This document shows, piece after piece, positions 33,262-42,347 of a DNA stretch of 64,000 nucleotides. The DNA is from Arenibacter troitsensis (GTDB lineage: Bacteria > Bacteroidota > Bacteroidia > Flavobacteriales > Flavobacteriaceae): NCBI RefSeq assembly GCF_900177645.1, contig NZ_FXAO01000001.1:956712-1020711 (forward strand), in the 5' to 3' direction. Below the pieces are notes generated by a model, which was not told the DNA's origin, made no database searches, and saw nothing but the letters and a program-made list of their open reading frames with translations. A program made the translations under genes and the position numbers. Positions within the stretch are counted from its first letter, which is position 1. Each line of letters opens with the position of its first letter.

Positions 33262-34440
33262 TCATTTTACTTTCTTGGTGATTTGGAAACGTTCAATTTG
33301 TTCTAAGCTTTTCCAACATTGATACATTGCCCTTGGTACGTGAAAACATCCCTTCCATTTCCCACCTTTAAGTGTACTCAAAGGTTTTCCCTGTCTATTT
33401 AGGTACCCCAACCATTCCCCATTCTCAGGGTCAGAGAAATGACTCCAGGCATATTTGTGCACCTTTTGGTACCATTCCCATGTTTTTTCATCTTGGGTAT
33501 GCTCGTATGCTTTTGCTAAGGCCACCAATGATTCTAAATGTACCCACCAGAGCTTTTGATCCCATTCCAATTGTTGCATAGGTTTGCCCTTTGCATCAAT
33601 AAAATAGAAAATACCTCCATGTTGTTCATCCCAGCTGTATTCCAATATGTTGAGAATAACCTGTGTAGCTTTTTTTACCAAGTCTTTATTTTTGTTTCTT
33701 ACCCCGATATCTATCATAAACCACATAGCTTCTATGCCATGACCTGGATTTAGTAAGCGACCATTGAAACTATCTTCGAGCTTACCGTCCGGCGTAACAA
33801 ATTCATATATAATTCCGAGTTCTTTTTGGAGAAATACCTCCATAACCTCATGTACACTATAATCGATGGTTCTTTGCACTTCTATTGGGTCAAGAACATC
33901 TTCAAGTTCCAAGACCAAGTTGGATAATATCATAGGTAATGCAAATCCTTTTAAAGGTCTGGTGTTGGTTTGTTTTTCGTAATGGCCTTTAGGTGCGTCC
34001 TTTTTTTTAAGTATGTTGTAATAGGTTTGTTTTGCGAGAGATTTTATTTCTTCGTCCTCGGTAGCCTTTGAATACTGACTGAAAGCCATGGCAGCAAAAC
34101 AATCAGAGAAAATATTATAGGGCTGAATAAGTGGTTTTCCATTTTCTGTCGTGGAAAAATAAAAGTTTCCATCCTTGTCCATACCGTGTTGTCTTATAAA
34201 ATCAACACCAGATTTTGCTATTTCTAACCAATTTTTATTATTGTCTACTTTATTATAAAGCATCGAAAATGTCCAAGCCTGTCGCCCCTGGAGCCATATA
34301 AATTTGTCCTTATCGTAAACTTGCCCTTTAATATCCAGGCAAGTAAAGTATCCTCCGTTTTCTGTATCTATGGAGTGTTTTTGCCAAAAGGGTATCACAT
34401 CGTTCAGCAACGTGTTTTTATAGAGTTCAGAATATTTCAT
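33262..34440 (-). CDS. AGE-family epimerase (N-acylglucosamine 2-epimerase type)
   Basis: The 392-residue cytoplasmic protein has the (alpha/alpha)6-barrel text of the AGE family: [56 protein letters not shown] and [20 protein letters not shown]. It contains the conserved R and H residues that interconvert N-acetylmannosamine and N-acetylglucosamine. In Bacteroidetes sialic-acid use, this enzyme takes ManNAc from the lyase to GlcNAc without a kinase step. It is the first gene of the operon with the symporter and mutarotase, and is divergent from the GntR regulator, with an operator-like motif at 34451-34467. Confidence 0.9.
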   Translation of the reverse strand: MKYSELYKNTLLNDVIPFWQKHSIDTENGGYFTCLDIKGQVYDKDKFIWLQGRQAWTFSMLYNKVDNNKNWLEIAKSGVDFIRQHGMDKDGNFYFSTTENGKPLIQPYNIFSDCFAAMAFSQYSKATEDEEIKSLAKQTYYNILKKKDAPKGHYEKQTNTRPLKGFALPMILSNLVLELEDVLDPIEVQRTIDYSVHEVMEVFLQKELGIIYEFVTPDGKLEDSFNGRLLNPGHGIEAMWFMIDIGVRNKNKDLVKKATQVILNILEYSWDEQHGGIFYFIDAKGKPMQQLEWDQKLWWVHLESLVALAKAYEHTQDEKTWEWYQKVHKYAWSHFSDPENGEWLGYLNRQGKPLSTLKGGKWKGCFHVPRAMYQCWKSLEQIERFQITKKVK

Positions 34441-34450
34441 TTAAAATACA

Positions 34451-34467
34451 TATATGTTATACATAAT
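34451..34467. promoter_or_regulatory. Degenerate GntR-type operator before the epimerase operon
   Basis: TATATGTTATACATAAT shares the ATGTnnnACATAAT pattern of the perfect palindromes before susC and the sulfatase. It ends 11 bases from the epimerase start codon. ATAACAT-like half-sites also occur at 34539-34557 toward the regulator gene. Confidence 0.5.
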
Positions 34468-34608
34468 ACGAATATAGAATTTTTTTATTATATTAGAATG
34501 TTTTTTAAACTAAACATTATCAATTTCTCTAAAAAAGTATAACATAACTTATAACATCATTACATTTGTGACTTGTTGTGCAAGAAATAAATCGGGACAT
34601 TAAAATTT

Positions 34609-35325
34609 ATGAAAAAACTTACTAAAATTGAACCTGTTGAAACATCTTCATTGGTTGATAAGGTTGAGGCGCGCTTATTGGAATATATAAAGGAGAATAA
34701 ACTCCAGGCAGGTGATTCAATCCCCAAAGAACTTGATTTTGCACAATCCCTCGGGGTTAGCAGAACGGTTGTTAGGGAGGCACTGTTGAGGCTGAGGACT
34801 ATTGGTATTATAGAGTCCAAAAAACATAGGGGGATGATTCTGACCAATCCGGACATAATGAACAATATACAGCGCATGTTGGATCCTACTCTTCTTGCAA
34901 CGTCTACCCTCAAGAATTTATTTGAGCTTCGCCTAATTATGGAGATGGGAATGGCTGACTTTCTTTTTGAGCACAAAACTGAGAAGGATATGTTGGAATT
35001 GGAAGAAATTGTAATCTTGGAGGAAGAAACCTCTTTTAAAAAGGCTGTATTCTCGCTGGATAAGGAAATTGCATTTCATGGAAAGCTTTATGAAATGTCA
35101 AACAACAATACATTAAAGAAATTTCAGGACCTTCTTCTTCCTATATTTGAATATGTTTATTTGAACCACTCTATGTTAAAAGATTATGAATACTCAAGTG
35201 GGCAGTTTATAACTCATAGAATGCTGATGGATAATTTAAAGGTCGGCACCCCAGAAACCTTTAGAACAGCTATGAGAAGGCATCTTGAACCTCATTTTGA
35301 TAGAATTTTCAAGAAATTACATTAA
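34609..35325 (+). CDS. GntR-family regulator with FCD sensor domain (FadR/NanR subfamily)
   Basis: The 238-residue protein has an N-terminal GntR winged helix (LLEYIKENKLQAGDSIPKEL followed by DFAQSLGVSRTVVREALLRL, about 22-65) and an all-helical FCD ligand domain (about 95-230). The latter has conserved D/H positions in DKEIAFHGKLYEMSNN and a later H pair that usually bind metal and a sugar acid. E. coli NanR belongs to this subfamily and responds to N-acetylneuraminate. It is divergent from the epimerase operon and central to the locus, so it is the best candidate for the repressor that binds the palindromes at 21257, 47788 and 48556. Ligand and operators are inferred. Confidence 0.9.
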   Translation: MKKLTKIEPVETSSLVDKVEARLLEYIKENKLQAGDSIPKELDFAQSLGVSRTVVREALLRLRTIGIIESKKHRGMILTNPDIMNNIQRMLDPTLLATSTLKNLFELRLIMEMGMADFLFEHKTEKDMLELEEIVILEEETSFKKAVFSLDKEIAFHGKLYEMSNNNTLKKFQDLLLPIFEYVYLNHSMLKDYEYSSGQFITHRMLMDNLKVGTPETFRTAMRRHLEPHFDRIFKKLH

Positions 35326-35329
35326 CAAT

Positions 35330-36055
35330 TTATATGGATTGCACCAACCAGTCAATTATTTTTTGAGTGAGAATTTCTGCTTTTGGTTGATCATAGTCCC
35401 TAGGGTCATCACCAAATATTCCAAAAAGTACATTGTCAGGGTCGCGCCTGTGGTCTCCTTTGCTATTTCCGTTAACATCATTTGCAGGAAAAATGTCTTT
35501 CTGCAGTAAATTTTCCAATTTCACTAGGTCCGGATGTAATTCTGCTAAAACTGAAGTTTCAAAAATGGCACCATGATCAGCTTCCATTTCTATATTTGGA
35601 CAATCGTTAATAGAAAATATGGACAATTCCATGGAATTTTGGTTAGTTAACCATTCTTTCCTTAAGGTAACCAGTGCATTCAACTGTCTTAAAGAAAAAT
35701 GTCCTGTGAAAATGACGACTTTTTTCACACCTATTGTTTCTAACCGTGTTATAGTAGTTTTTAGAATCCCTAGGAATACTTCTTCTTCCTCGATAAGTAT
35801 AGTATAGGGGTGATGCCATATACTGCCCGACATTCCGTAATGAAAAGGAGGCATCACAAGCCCTCCTTTTTTATCGGCAACCTTTAGGCATATGCCATGG
35901 GAAGTTAAACTGTCCAGCCCTATCGGTAAATGTAGTCCATGCCATTCGATAGCTCCAAGTGGGATAAATACCAACGAATTTTGAGCCAATGCTTTGTCAA
36001 TTTCCAACGGATTCAACCTTTCAATTTGTAAATGTTTCAAAGAATTACTTGCCAT
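35330..36055 (-). CDS. Creatininase-family amidohydrolase-like protein (first)
   Basis: The 241-residue protein has the creatininase metal-binding signature FIPLGAIEWHGLHLPIGLD (about 31-49), VVIFTGHFSLRQLNALV in place of the usual GHGGN loop, and EADHGAIFETSVLAELHPDL near residue 165. The family includes creatinine amidohydrolase and related enzymes that open cyclic amides or cleave amide bonds. The usual GN in the glycine-rich loop is altered here (GHFSLRQ), so the substrate may be unusual. It ends 5 bases from the convergent GntR gene and is the last gene of the PhyH/AKR/creatininase operon. The substrate is unknown, and a modified acyl sugar is a guess from context. Confidence 0.8.
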   Translation of the reverse strand: MASNSLKHLQIERLNPLEIDKALAQNSLVFIPLGAIEWHGLHLPIGLDSLTSHGICLKVADKKGGLVMPPFHYGMSGSIWHHPYTILIEEEEVFLGILKTTITRLETIGVKKVVIFTGHFSLRQLNALVTLRKEWLTNQNSMELSIFSINDCPNIEMEADHGAIFETSVLAELHPDLVKLENLLQKDIFPANDVNGNSKGDHRRDPDNVLFGIFGDDPRDYDQPKAEILTQKIIDWLVQSI

Positions 36056-36061
36056 AATATC

Positions 36062-37045
36062 TTAATTGTAAAATTCGTGTTTCCACCTATATGGCCTTAA
36101 TATTTCCGCAAGTTCATTATTGAAATTATTTCCATCAGAAATGGCTAAATTAAGTTCAACTTCACGTTTATTGCGCATACCAGGAATGACTACGGCTACT
36201 TCCTTTGGGTATAGGGAATATCTTAATGCTGCTTCTGCCAGTGTAGGGTAAAATGGTTTGCAAAGGCTTTTTAATTTCTCAACCCTCTCCAAAGTTTCTT
36301 TAAATCTATTGCCTCTATACATTAAACGGCGTTTATCGTTTTCAGCCCATTGCGTAATAGTATTTTCGGCCCAAGTTCCTGTCAATGCTCCAGAATCCAA
36401 TGGTACTCTGGTTATGATGGCAGTCCCGGTTTTATAACTTTCGGGAAATAATGAATCGACAGGTTCTTGTTCAAACATGTTAAACAGAACTTGTATGCTG
36501 TCTACTAAACCTTTTTTTGCTAGTTCCAAACCTTGATTAGGCCTAATATCCGCCAATGATACTCCTATCTTATTTATTTTACCTTCTTTTTTAAGTTCAT
36601 TAAGCGTTTCTAACCATTCTTGGTTTATAATCCCGTCTTCAAACCATAGGTGTAATTGTATTAAATCTATTTGTTCAACTCCTAATCTTTTTAAACTTCC
36701 TTCAACAATTTCGCGGATATGCCAATTTGGATAGGAGTCTTTAATGGAAGGATTATTATCTAGGTTTAATGATTTACCCTTATCCATTATAGGGGTAATT
36801 TTGGTTGCCACATAGATCTTCCCTGAACCCCACTCATTGAGTGCTTTTCCTATAACTCTTTCACTGTGTCCATTCCCGTAGGCAAAGGCCGTGTCTACAA
36901 AATTAACTCCGTTTTCAAAGGCATATAACAGGGTTTCTACTGAGTTGTTATCGTCTACCTTTCCCCATGTGCCTCCCAATTGCCAGCCACCAAAGCCTAT
37001 TTCACTTACCTTCCAATCCGACCTTCCAAATGTTCTGTATTCCAT
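36062..37045 (-). CDS. Aldo/keto reductase
   Basis: The 327-residue (beta/alpha)8 oxidoreductase has the AKR tetrad visible: Asp and Tyr in FVDTAFAYGNGHSERVIG, Lys in VATKITP, and His in LIQLHLWFEDG. The NADP-binding text AVVIPGMRNKREVELNLAIS lies near the C-terminus. The start MEYRTFGRSDWKVSEIGFGG is typical. It is cytoplasmic and reduces or oxidises a carbonyl sugar derivative. It lies between a dioxygenase and a creatininase-family gene, with spacings of 30 and 6 bases, in one operon. The specific substrate cannot be read from the sequence. Confidence 0.9.
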   Translation of the reverse strand: MEYRTFGRSDWKVSEIGFGGWQLGGTWGKVDDNNSVETLLYAFENGVNFVDTAFAYGNGHSERVIGKALNEWGSGKIYVATKITPIMDKGKSLNLDNNPSIKDSYPNWHIREIVEGSLKRLGVEQIDLIQLHLWFEDGIINQEWLETLNELKKEGKINKIGVSLADIRPNQGLELAKKGLVDSIQVLFNMFEQEPVDSLFPESYKTGTAIITRVPLDSGALTGTWAENTITQWAENDKRRLMYRGNRFKETLERVEKLKSLCKPFYPTLAEAALRYSLYPKEVAVVIPGMRNKREVELNLAISDGNNFNNELAEILRPYRWKHEFYN

Positions 37046-37075
37046 ATAATCACTAAACTATAAATGGATCGTTCC

Positions 37076-37858
37076 TTATATTTTTTTGTCCTTGGCCAAT
37101 TCATTTGCTAAATTCTTGGCATATTCTTCATGAGCGGCTTTATCTTCTTGTGCTTTCTCCGCGTAGTAAATGAAGCCCATAGCCTTTCTGGAACGTTCAC
37201 TTAAGTTGCCATCAGCCCAATGGATTGTTAATGAATGATGAACCAGTAAGTCGCCAGCGCGCGTTGGGAAAAAAACTTCATTTTCAATATCATTGGGACA
37301 ACCAAAATCCGTTATTCCCTGTGAAAATCCTAAGGTACCCGTTCTACCATGACTACGGATACCATATCTATGCGAACCTTTAATGTATCTGACACAGCCA
37401 TTTTCCTGGTCTACTGGTTCCAATGCCATCCACATGGTAACAGCTTCATTTGGGGAAAGCATAAAATAATAGCCGTCTTGATGGGGAGGGGTGGGTTTTC
37501 CGATTTTCGCCGGCTTGTTAAAATACTGTATGTTTTTACCGACTACATTGTCGTCCAATAGAATGGTTGCCAATTTCTGAAACCGACTGCCAAACATCAT
37601 ATCAAAAAAGAAAGGGTCATATGCAAATAATTGCTGTAGTTGCTTAAGTGTATCTTTATTTGCTATATCCTCATAATACACTTCTTTTGAGGGCATCTCC
37701 TGGACCTTGGTAGTTATAAATTCTTGAATTTTTTGGTTGACTATGTCAGTTTCATCTTGCTGAAGGAAATTTGGGAATAGAATATACCCATCCCTTATAA
37801 AATCTTGTCTTAGCTTGTTACAAAAGACTTTATCATTTAAATCATCTATACGTTTCAT
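37076..37858 (-). CDS. Phytanoyl-CoA dioxygenase (PhyH)-family Fe(II)/2-oxoglutarate oxygenase
   Basis: The 260-residue protein shows the double-stranded beta-helix oxygenase pattern. HQD in PTPPHQDGYYFMLSPNEAVT gives the first His and Asp iron ligands. NGCVRYIKGSHRYGI is the family's GSH segment. HHSLTIHWADGNLSERSRKA holds the distal His and the Arg that binds 2-oxoglutarate. PhyH proteins hydroxylate or oxidatively demethylate small molecules, including sugars and phosphonates. As first gene of an operon within a sialic-acid locus, it could modify a methylated or hydroxylated sialic acid, which is inference. It is divergent from an AraC regulator gene with shared inverted repeats in between. 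Confidence 0.88.
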   Translation of the reverse strand: MKRIDDLNDKVFCNKLRQDFIRDGYILFPNFLQQDETDIVNQKIQEFITTKVQEMPSKEVYYEDIANKDTLKQLQQLFAYDPFFFDMMFGSRFQKLATILLDDNVVGKNIQYFNKPAKIGKPTPPHQDGYYFMLSPNEAVTMWMALEPVDQENGCVRYIKGSHRYGIRSHGRTGTLGFSQGITDFGCPNDIENEVFFPTRAGDLLVHHSLTIHWADGNLSERSRKAMGFIYYAEKAQEDKAAHEEYAKNLANELAKDKKI

Positions 37859-37929
37859 AAAATTATGATTAAAGTTGCGTTTGTAAAATTGCCCAGAATA
37901 GGAGGATTATACTACATCAATATGATAAT

Positions 37930-37996
37930 ATAATGCTACTATATGAACATTTAAGATATAAATTTTGGTTAAACTATGTTATTTTTGTAGCATTAT
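37930..37996. promoter_or_regulatory. Inverted 10-bp motif pair between PhyH operon and AraC gene
   Basis: ATAATGCTAC at 37930-37939 and its exact complement GTAGCATTAT at 37987-37996 are 47 bases apart. The second overlaps the AraC-type start codon. Paired, widely spaced half-sites in a divergent promoter are what an AraC-family regulator would bind. Confidence 0.5.
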
Positions 37997-38846
37997 GAAG
38001 CCTTTATATCAAAAGATTGAAATACAAAAGGAACGGTTGTTTATAGTGAAAAACAACAAGGTTCCACAATTCGATGGTCTGTTTCACTTTCATCCCGAAT
38101 ACGAACTAACCTATATACATAGTGGTAGCGGACGAAGCTTTATTGGCGATCGGATGGTTACTTTTAATAGCGGGGATCTTTTCTTTTTGGGGCCCAATCT
38201 CCCTCATTCATGGGAAAGTATGTTTAATATCAACCAACCTTCTCAATCATTAGTGATACAATTGAACAGCGCTTTATGGAAGGGCGCTTGGTTGGAAGGA
38301 GAGGAACTTGAGGAATTGAAAGTACTTTTTAAAAAATCTTTACGAGGTCTAAAATTTAGAGATAAGAACAATTTAGCTGTTGCAGACAAGATGTTTCAAA
38401 TTTCCAGGGGTTCAAACCCCATGAAAAATATCATTGAATTATTATCTGTTTTTGAGACTTTGGGAAGAAGTCAATCTTATGAATATATTGCGAGTCCTGC
38501 CTATTTGCCTAGCTATCGGGAAAATGATTACTTAAAAATCAATTTGATCTATAACTTTGTCCATTTAAATTTTAACAGAGCAATTTCCTTATCAGAGGTA
38601 GCCAACCTTGTAAATATGACTAATCAGGGATTTTGCAGGTATTTTAAAAAAATTACGAGACGGACCTTCTTTGTTTATTTAAATGAGTACCGTACAGGCC
38701 ATGCTTGTAGGCTTTTGAGTGAGGGCCAGTTTAATATCACCGAAGTAGGTTTTCAGAGTGGATTTCAGAGTATTTCCAACTTTAATAAACAATTCAAATT
38801 GGTTGTTGGCTGTAGTCCTAGAGATTATATAAATCAATTAAGATGA
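37995..38846 (+). CDS. AraC-family regulator with cupin-like sensor domain
   Basis: From the ATG at 37995 the protein has 283 residues. The N-terminal half is cupin-like (FDGLFHFHPEYELTYIHSGS, then GDLFFLGPNLPHSWES), as in sugar-sensing AraC regulators. The C-terminal half has the double HTH: RAISLSEVANLVNMTNQGFC, RYFKKITRRTFFVYLNEYRT, and the AraC signature ITEVGFQSGFQSISNFNKQF. It is divergent from the PhyH operon and convergent with the large nan operon, so it probably activates one or both. The ligand is likely a sugar from the locus. Confidence 0.9.
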   Translation: MKPLYQKIEIQKERLFIVKNNKVPQFDGLFHFHPEYELTYIHSGSGRSFIGDRMVTFNSGDLFFLGPNLPHSWESMFNINQPSQSLVIQLNSALWKGAWLEGEELEELKVLFKKSLRGLKFRDKNNLAVADKMFQISRGSNPMKNIIELLSVFETLGRSQSYEYIASPAYLPSYRENDYLKINLIYNFVHLNFNRAISLSEVANLVNMTNQGFCRYFKKITRRTFFVYLNEYRTGHACRLLSEGQFNITEVGFQSGFQSISNFNKQFKLVVGCSPRDYINQLR

Positions 38847-38857
38847 TAAAAAGAAAC

Positions 38858-38890
38858 AGGCTTGTAGTGGTTGATAACCATTATACAAGC
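38858..38890. terminator. Bidirectional terminator hairpin between araC-type gene and nan operon end
   Basis: GGCTTGTA (38858-38865) pairs with TACAAGCC (38883-38890), and an inner TGGTT/AACCA stem caps it. It lies 12 bases after the AraC stop and 20 bases beyond the sialidase stop, where both convergent units must end. Confidence 0.75.
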
Positions 38891-38909
38891 CCAATTAATA
38901 TTTCTTTTA

Positions 38910-40046
38910 TTACAGTTTTCGTTTGGATGAAGGTTTTTTCCATTTATCATCACCATCGGTCAGCCATTTTAATGAGAAACTTATAAATGGATTCTCCTTA
39001 TAACCATCTTTTTCAAAAAATAATCCGATATCTCCATTTTCTAAAACTGTTAAAGAGGAATAAGCCGAACCTCCGGTGTAGATAGTTTTACCTTCAGACC
39101 AGGTTACACCTTCATCATAACTGATTCGAACAGTCATGTTCTCTCTTCCTTTTTCCATTTTTGCGTTGGAAAAAAGTAATCTATTTTTTTTAAATCCTTG
39201 CTCAATGGACGTATATCTTATAATGCTGCCATTGCATCCAGGATCCATAAGTTCTGGTTCAGGGGAAGTGGTCCATGTTTTTCCTTCATCATTGGAGATA
39301 TGGGTATAACGCATTCCGCTTTTATTCACCCTAGAATTGATCATCCAACGCCCATCCACTAATTCCACCACTTTTGATTCATTGGCAGGTTGTATGGGCG
39401 TGTCGATCAAATACCAGGATTTTCCATGATCGTCACTTCCAAACAGATGTAGGCCATTACTGAGATTTACCATGGTATGCAATAATTTCCCCGACCGGGT
39501 TTGAATTCCACGTCCGGATGTTATGAATTTAAAATCAGTCTTCCAATCAGATTTGGCTATCTGATCTGTGATGTCTTGCGGCTGACTCCAGGTTTTTCCA
39601 TTATCCGAGCTTTTTATGACATGAAAGTAATAGATATCACGCTCTTTATCCAAATCCATATAATTGTAAAACATAAATATCTCTTTGGTCGTCTCATCAA
39701 CAATCATTGAGGGATCGGATACCGATTGCCCAAATGGTAAATCCACTACCGTTTCTATTGGTGTCCATGTGTTGCCATTATCACTACTTCTTCTTATTAC
39801 GATATTGATATCTTTGCTCCATTTAAGATCGCCACAGGAAGGCACTCTTTCATCTATGGCCGCAATGACATCGCCATTAGGGGCGGTTACAAGTGCTGGT
39901 ATTCTGTAACAGGCTACACCTTCCACCATGGATGAATTGAATAAGTCTTGATGGACCTTAATGCCTTCGGCCATTTGATGTGCCTTGTTTTGGGCCAATG
40001 CGAAATGCCCGTTAATCAAAAATAGTGCAATAATAGCTTTTTTCAT
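38910..40046 (-). CDS. nanH: GH33 exo-alpha-sialidase
   Basis: The 378-residue enzyme has a signal peptide ending near FALAQ, the FRIP-type motif CYRIPALVTAPNGDVIAAID with the catalytic-pocket Arg, and five Asp-boxes: SSDNGNTW, SSDNGKTW, SDDHGKSW, SNDEGKTW and SYDEGVTW. It folds as a six-bladed propeller and releases terminal sialic acid from glycans in the periplasm or outside. It is the last gene of a seven-gene minus-strand operon starting at nanA. It lacks the extra N-terminal domain of the other sialidase at 42348, so the two may differ in substrate or location. Confidence 0.93.
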   Translation of the reverse strand: MKKAIIALFLINGHFALAQNKAHQMAEGIKVHQDLFNSSMVEGVACYRIPALVTAPNGDVIAAIDERVPSCGDLKWSKDINIVIRRSSDNGNTWTPIETVVDLPFGQSVSDPSMIVDETTKEIFMFYNYMDLDKERDIYYFHVIKSSDNGKTWSQPQDITDQIAKSDWKTDFKFITSGRGIQTRSGKLLHTMVNLSNGLHLFGSDDHGKSWYLIDTPIQPANESKVVELVDGRWMINSRVNKSGMRYTHISNDEGKTWTTSPEPELMDPGCNGSIIRYTSIEQGFKKNRLLFSNAKMEKGRENMTVRISYDEGVTWSEGKTIYTGGSAYSSLTVLENGDIGLFFEKDGYKENPFISFSLKWLTDGDDKWKKPSSKRKL

Positions 40047-40083
40047 GTTTTATAATTTAATTGCTTAATATTCATATTATTTG

Positions 40084-40857
40084 TTATTCGTAAATATCCT
40101 CTAAATCTATTTCATGAAGTTCTTCTAAAAACACCCCTATGTTCTTTACGGAATGTTCAAAAAATATCTTTCCCTTGTTTTTGTTGGCGTGTTTAGGGTT
40201 GCCAACACCCGTATCCTCGGTTACTTGGCTCCATTTACGTTGTGCCTTGACCCAGCCTTGCTTAAGTCCTTTTATTTTAAAGGATTTGGCTGATCCTTGT
40301 CCCGCTTCAGAAAGTGGCAAGACCAATTCAGGGGTCAAGTGCATCATAACTGCGGTTTCTAATTCGCCAGCATGATCCCCAGGTTCATTAAAATAAGCTT
40401 TGGAATCCAGACTGCCCCACCAATTTAGTGCACATACAAATACCTTAGGGAAATGCAAGCTTAACTCTCTGATGATATGTTTAAAATCGTTTCCCCCGTG
40501 GCCATTTACAATAACTAATTTGTTTATTCCGTGCGTATCCAATACCTGCACGGTGTCCTTTAGAATAGCGTACTGAGTGCTCGGATTCATGTTTATACAT
40601 AGATTTAAATCCATCTGTCCTGTGTTTACGCCGAATGGAATGGTTGGGAGAACCACCACCTTCGCCCCATTTTCCCAAGCCAATTTAGCACTTTCAATTG
40701 CTGCATTCTCAGACAATATGTTGTCTGTAGCGTAGGGTAAATGGTAGTTGTGTGCTTCAGTAGCCCCCCAAGGTAATACCGCTACGGTGTATTTTATTTC
40801 CTTTACAGATTTCCAATTATTTTCAGCTAGAACGTATGGTTTTATCTTATTACTCAT
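40084..40857 (-). CDS. Creatininase-family protein (second)
   Basis: From MSNKIKPYV (ATG at 40857; an ATG at 40866 is also possible) the protein has 257 residues. It shows the complete creatininase pattern: VLPWGATEAHNYHLPYATDN, LVIVNGHGGNDFKHIIREL and GDHAGELETAVMMHLTPELV, with the E/H/D/H/E metal ligands in place. Unlike the first creatininase-like protein at 35330, its GHGGN loop is canonical. It overlaps the end of the upstream sulfatase gene by eight bases and is cotranscribed with the sialidases and esterases. A role in cleaving an amide or lactam of a modified sialic acid is possible but unproven. Confidence 0.85.
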   Translation of the reverse strand: MSNKIKPYVLAENNWKSVKEIKYTVAVLPWGATEAHNYHLPYATDNILSENAAIESAKLAWENGAKVVVLPTIPFGVNTGQMDLNLCINMNPSTQYAILKDTVQVLDTHGINKLVIVNGHGGNDFKHIIRELSLHFPKVFVCALNWWGSLDSKAYFNEPGDHAGELETAVMMHLTPELVLPLSEAGQGSAKSFKIKGLKQGWVKAQRKWSQVTEDTGVGNPKHANKNKGKIFFEHSVKNIGVFLEELHEIDLEDIYE

Positions 40858-42346
40858 AGGTGTCATTTTGCATTATTAATTCTGTGTCGATCGAACGTGA
40901 CCAGGTTAATAACCCTTCTAACAACATTTGTTTTATGTCTGGGAGTTGTTTAGAAATATCATTGATTTCCCGCTCATCTGTGGACAGATCGTACAATTGA
41001 TAGGATTTGCCGTTATCCATGGATATAAGTTTGTAATTATGGTCGATATAGGCCCATTGTTCCGCATTAAGCGTTTTTTCTTGGTTTAATCTAGAAGGTA
41101 ATGGGGACCTAAATCCAATTGGACGTTCTCTACGCGTTTTTTTGCCCTCAAGAATGGCTAATACATCTTCTCCGTCTAAATGCACTTGATTTTTCCAATC
41201 TACACCGCTTATCTCCATAATAGTAGGAAAGAAATCGCTCGTTACGATTGGGGTGTTTACAGTCTCAGGAGTTTTAAATTTTGCAGGCCATTCCACAATG
41301 GAGGGAACTATAATTCCTCCTTCCAATAATTCCGACTTTTTACCTCTATATGGCCCTGCGGAATTAAGGTCGTGAACATAGGAAGGACCATTGTCACTGC
41401 AAAACCAAATAATGGTATTTTCACTGATTCCTAATTTTTTCAATTCAGCCCTCAATCGGCCTATTTGCTCATCCATAGCGGATATCCCGCCATACCAATG
41501 TTGTTCTTCAGGGGTTAGATCTTTATATAGTTCTCGATGCTTATCACCAGCTACTACTGGTGTATGAACATTATGAAACCAAATTAGGGATAAGAATTTT
41601 TCTTGTTTTACAGTTTTTTCTTTTATGAATTCCAATGCCTGGTGCATTACAAGTTCGGCATCGTCACCCCCAGGGTTACTGTCCACAAATTCACCTGGAC
41701 CGGTCCAATAGACGTCTCTCCACTTATGTCCTCCAGTTATTTGACATTGGCCTACGGCCTCTGTTTGAATCATTCTATAATCTTCTTCGCCATAGTTTCC
41801 TCCAACATGATAATATGGATTGTAAGTGGGCATCATTGACTCTGTAGAAAATGAGACATCGAAACCGTTTTCCCATGGTGGTGAGTATGTAGTTATGGGG
41901 CCGGGGAAATAACTTTGTTTAAAACTCTTGCTCAATCCGCCCACATGCCATTTGCCAAAATGGCCAGTGGCATATCCCTTTATTTTTAACATTTCAGCGA
42001 TGGTAACTTCATTTGGATGAATAAACCCGTCTCCAGCCCAAGGTATCCTTACCCTATAAGGATGTCTTCCCGTAAGTGCACTGGCTCTTGTAGGGGAACA
42101 TACCGGAGCAGCAGCATAAAACCTGTTCAATTTTAGACCTTCAGCGGCCATTTGATCTAAATGAGGTGTTTTTACCGTTTTATTACCGTTGTAAGCGACA
42201 TCGCCCCAACCTAAATCATCGGCCATTACCAATATGATATTTGGTAACTCCTCAGGTTGTTTAGGTTCACTTTCAGTAGCGGTTTTGCAGGAATTGAACC
42301 CAAAAAGGGATATAAATATAACGGATGCTATTCGTATTATTTTCAT
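40850..42346 (-). CDS. S1-family sulfatase lipoprotein in the nan operon
   Basis: The 498-residue protein begins with a lipoprotein signal (lipobox FGFNSC, Cys20). It carries ILVMADDLGWGDVAYNG, the formylglycine signature C-S-P-T-R at about 83-87 followed by ASALTGRHPYRVRIP, ATGHFGKWHVGG and FCSDNGPSYVHD. It should need a formylglycine-generating enzyme encoded elsewhere. It starts one base after the sialidase stop and overlaps the creatininase gene, so it is firmly embedded in the sialidase/esterase/lyase operon. This location suggests it removes sulfate from sialic acid or from the sugar next to it. Confidence 0.9.
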   Translation of the reverse strand: MKIIRIASVIFISLFGFNSCKTATESEPKQPEELPNIILVMADDLGWGDVAYNGNKTVKTPHLDQMAAEGLKLNRFYAAAPVCSPTRASALTGRHPYRVRIPWAGDGFIHPNEVTIAEMLKIKGYATGHFGKWHVGGLSKSFKQSYFPGPITTYSPPWENGFDVSFSTESMMPTYNPYYHVGGNYGEEDYRMIQTEAVGQCQITGGHKWRDVYWTGPGEFVDSNPGGDDAELVMHQALEFIKEKTVKQEKFLSLIWFHNVHTPVVAGDKHRELYKDLTPEEQHWYGGISAMDEQIGRLRAELKKLGISENTIIWFCSDNGPSYVHDLNSAGPYRGKKSELLEGGIIVPSIVEWPAKFKTPETVNTPIVTSDFFPTIMEISGVDWKNQVHLDGEDVLAILEGKKTRRERPIGFRSPLPSRLNQEKTLNAEQWAYIDHNYKLISMDNGKSYQLYDLSTDEREINDISKQLPDIKQMLLEGLLTWSRSIDTELIMQNDTYE

Positions 42347-42347
42347 C

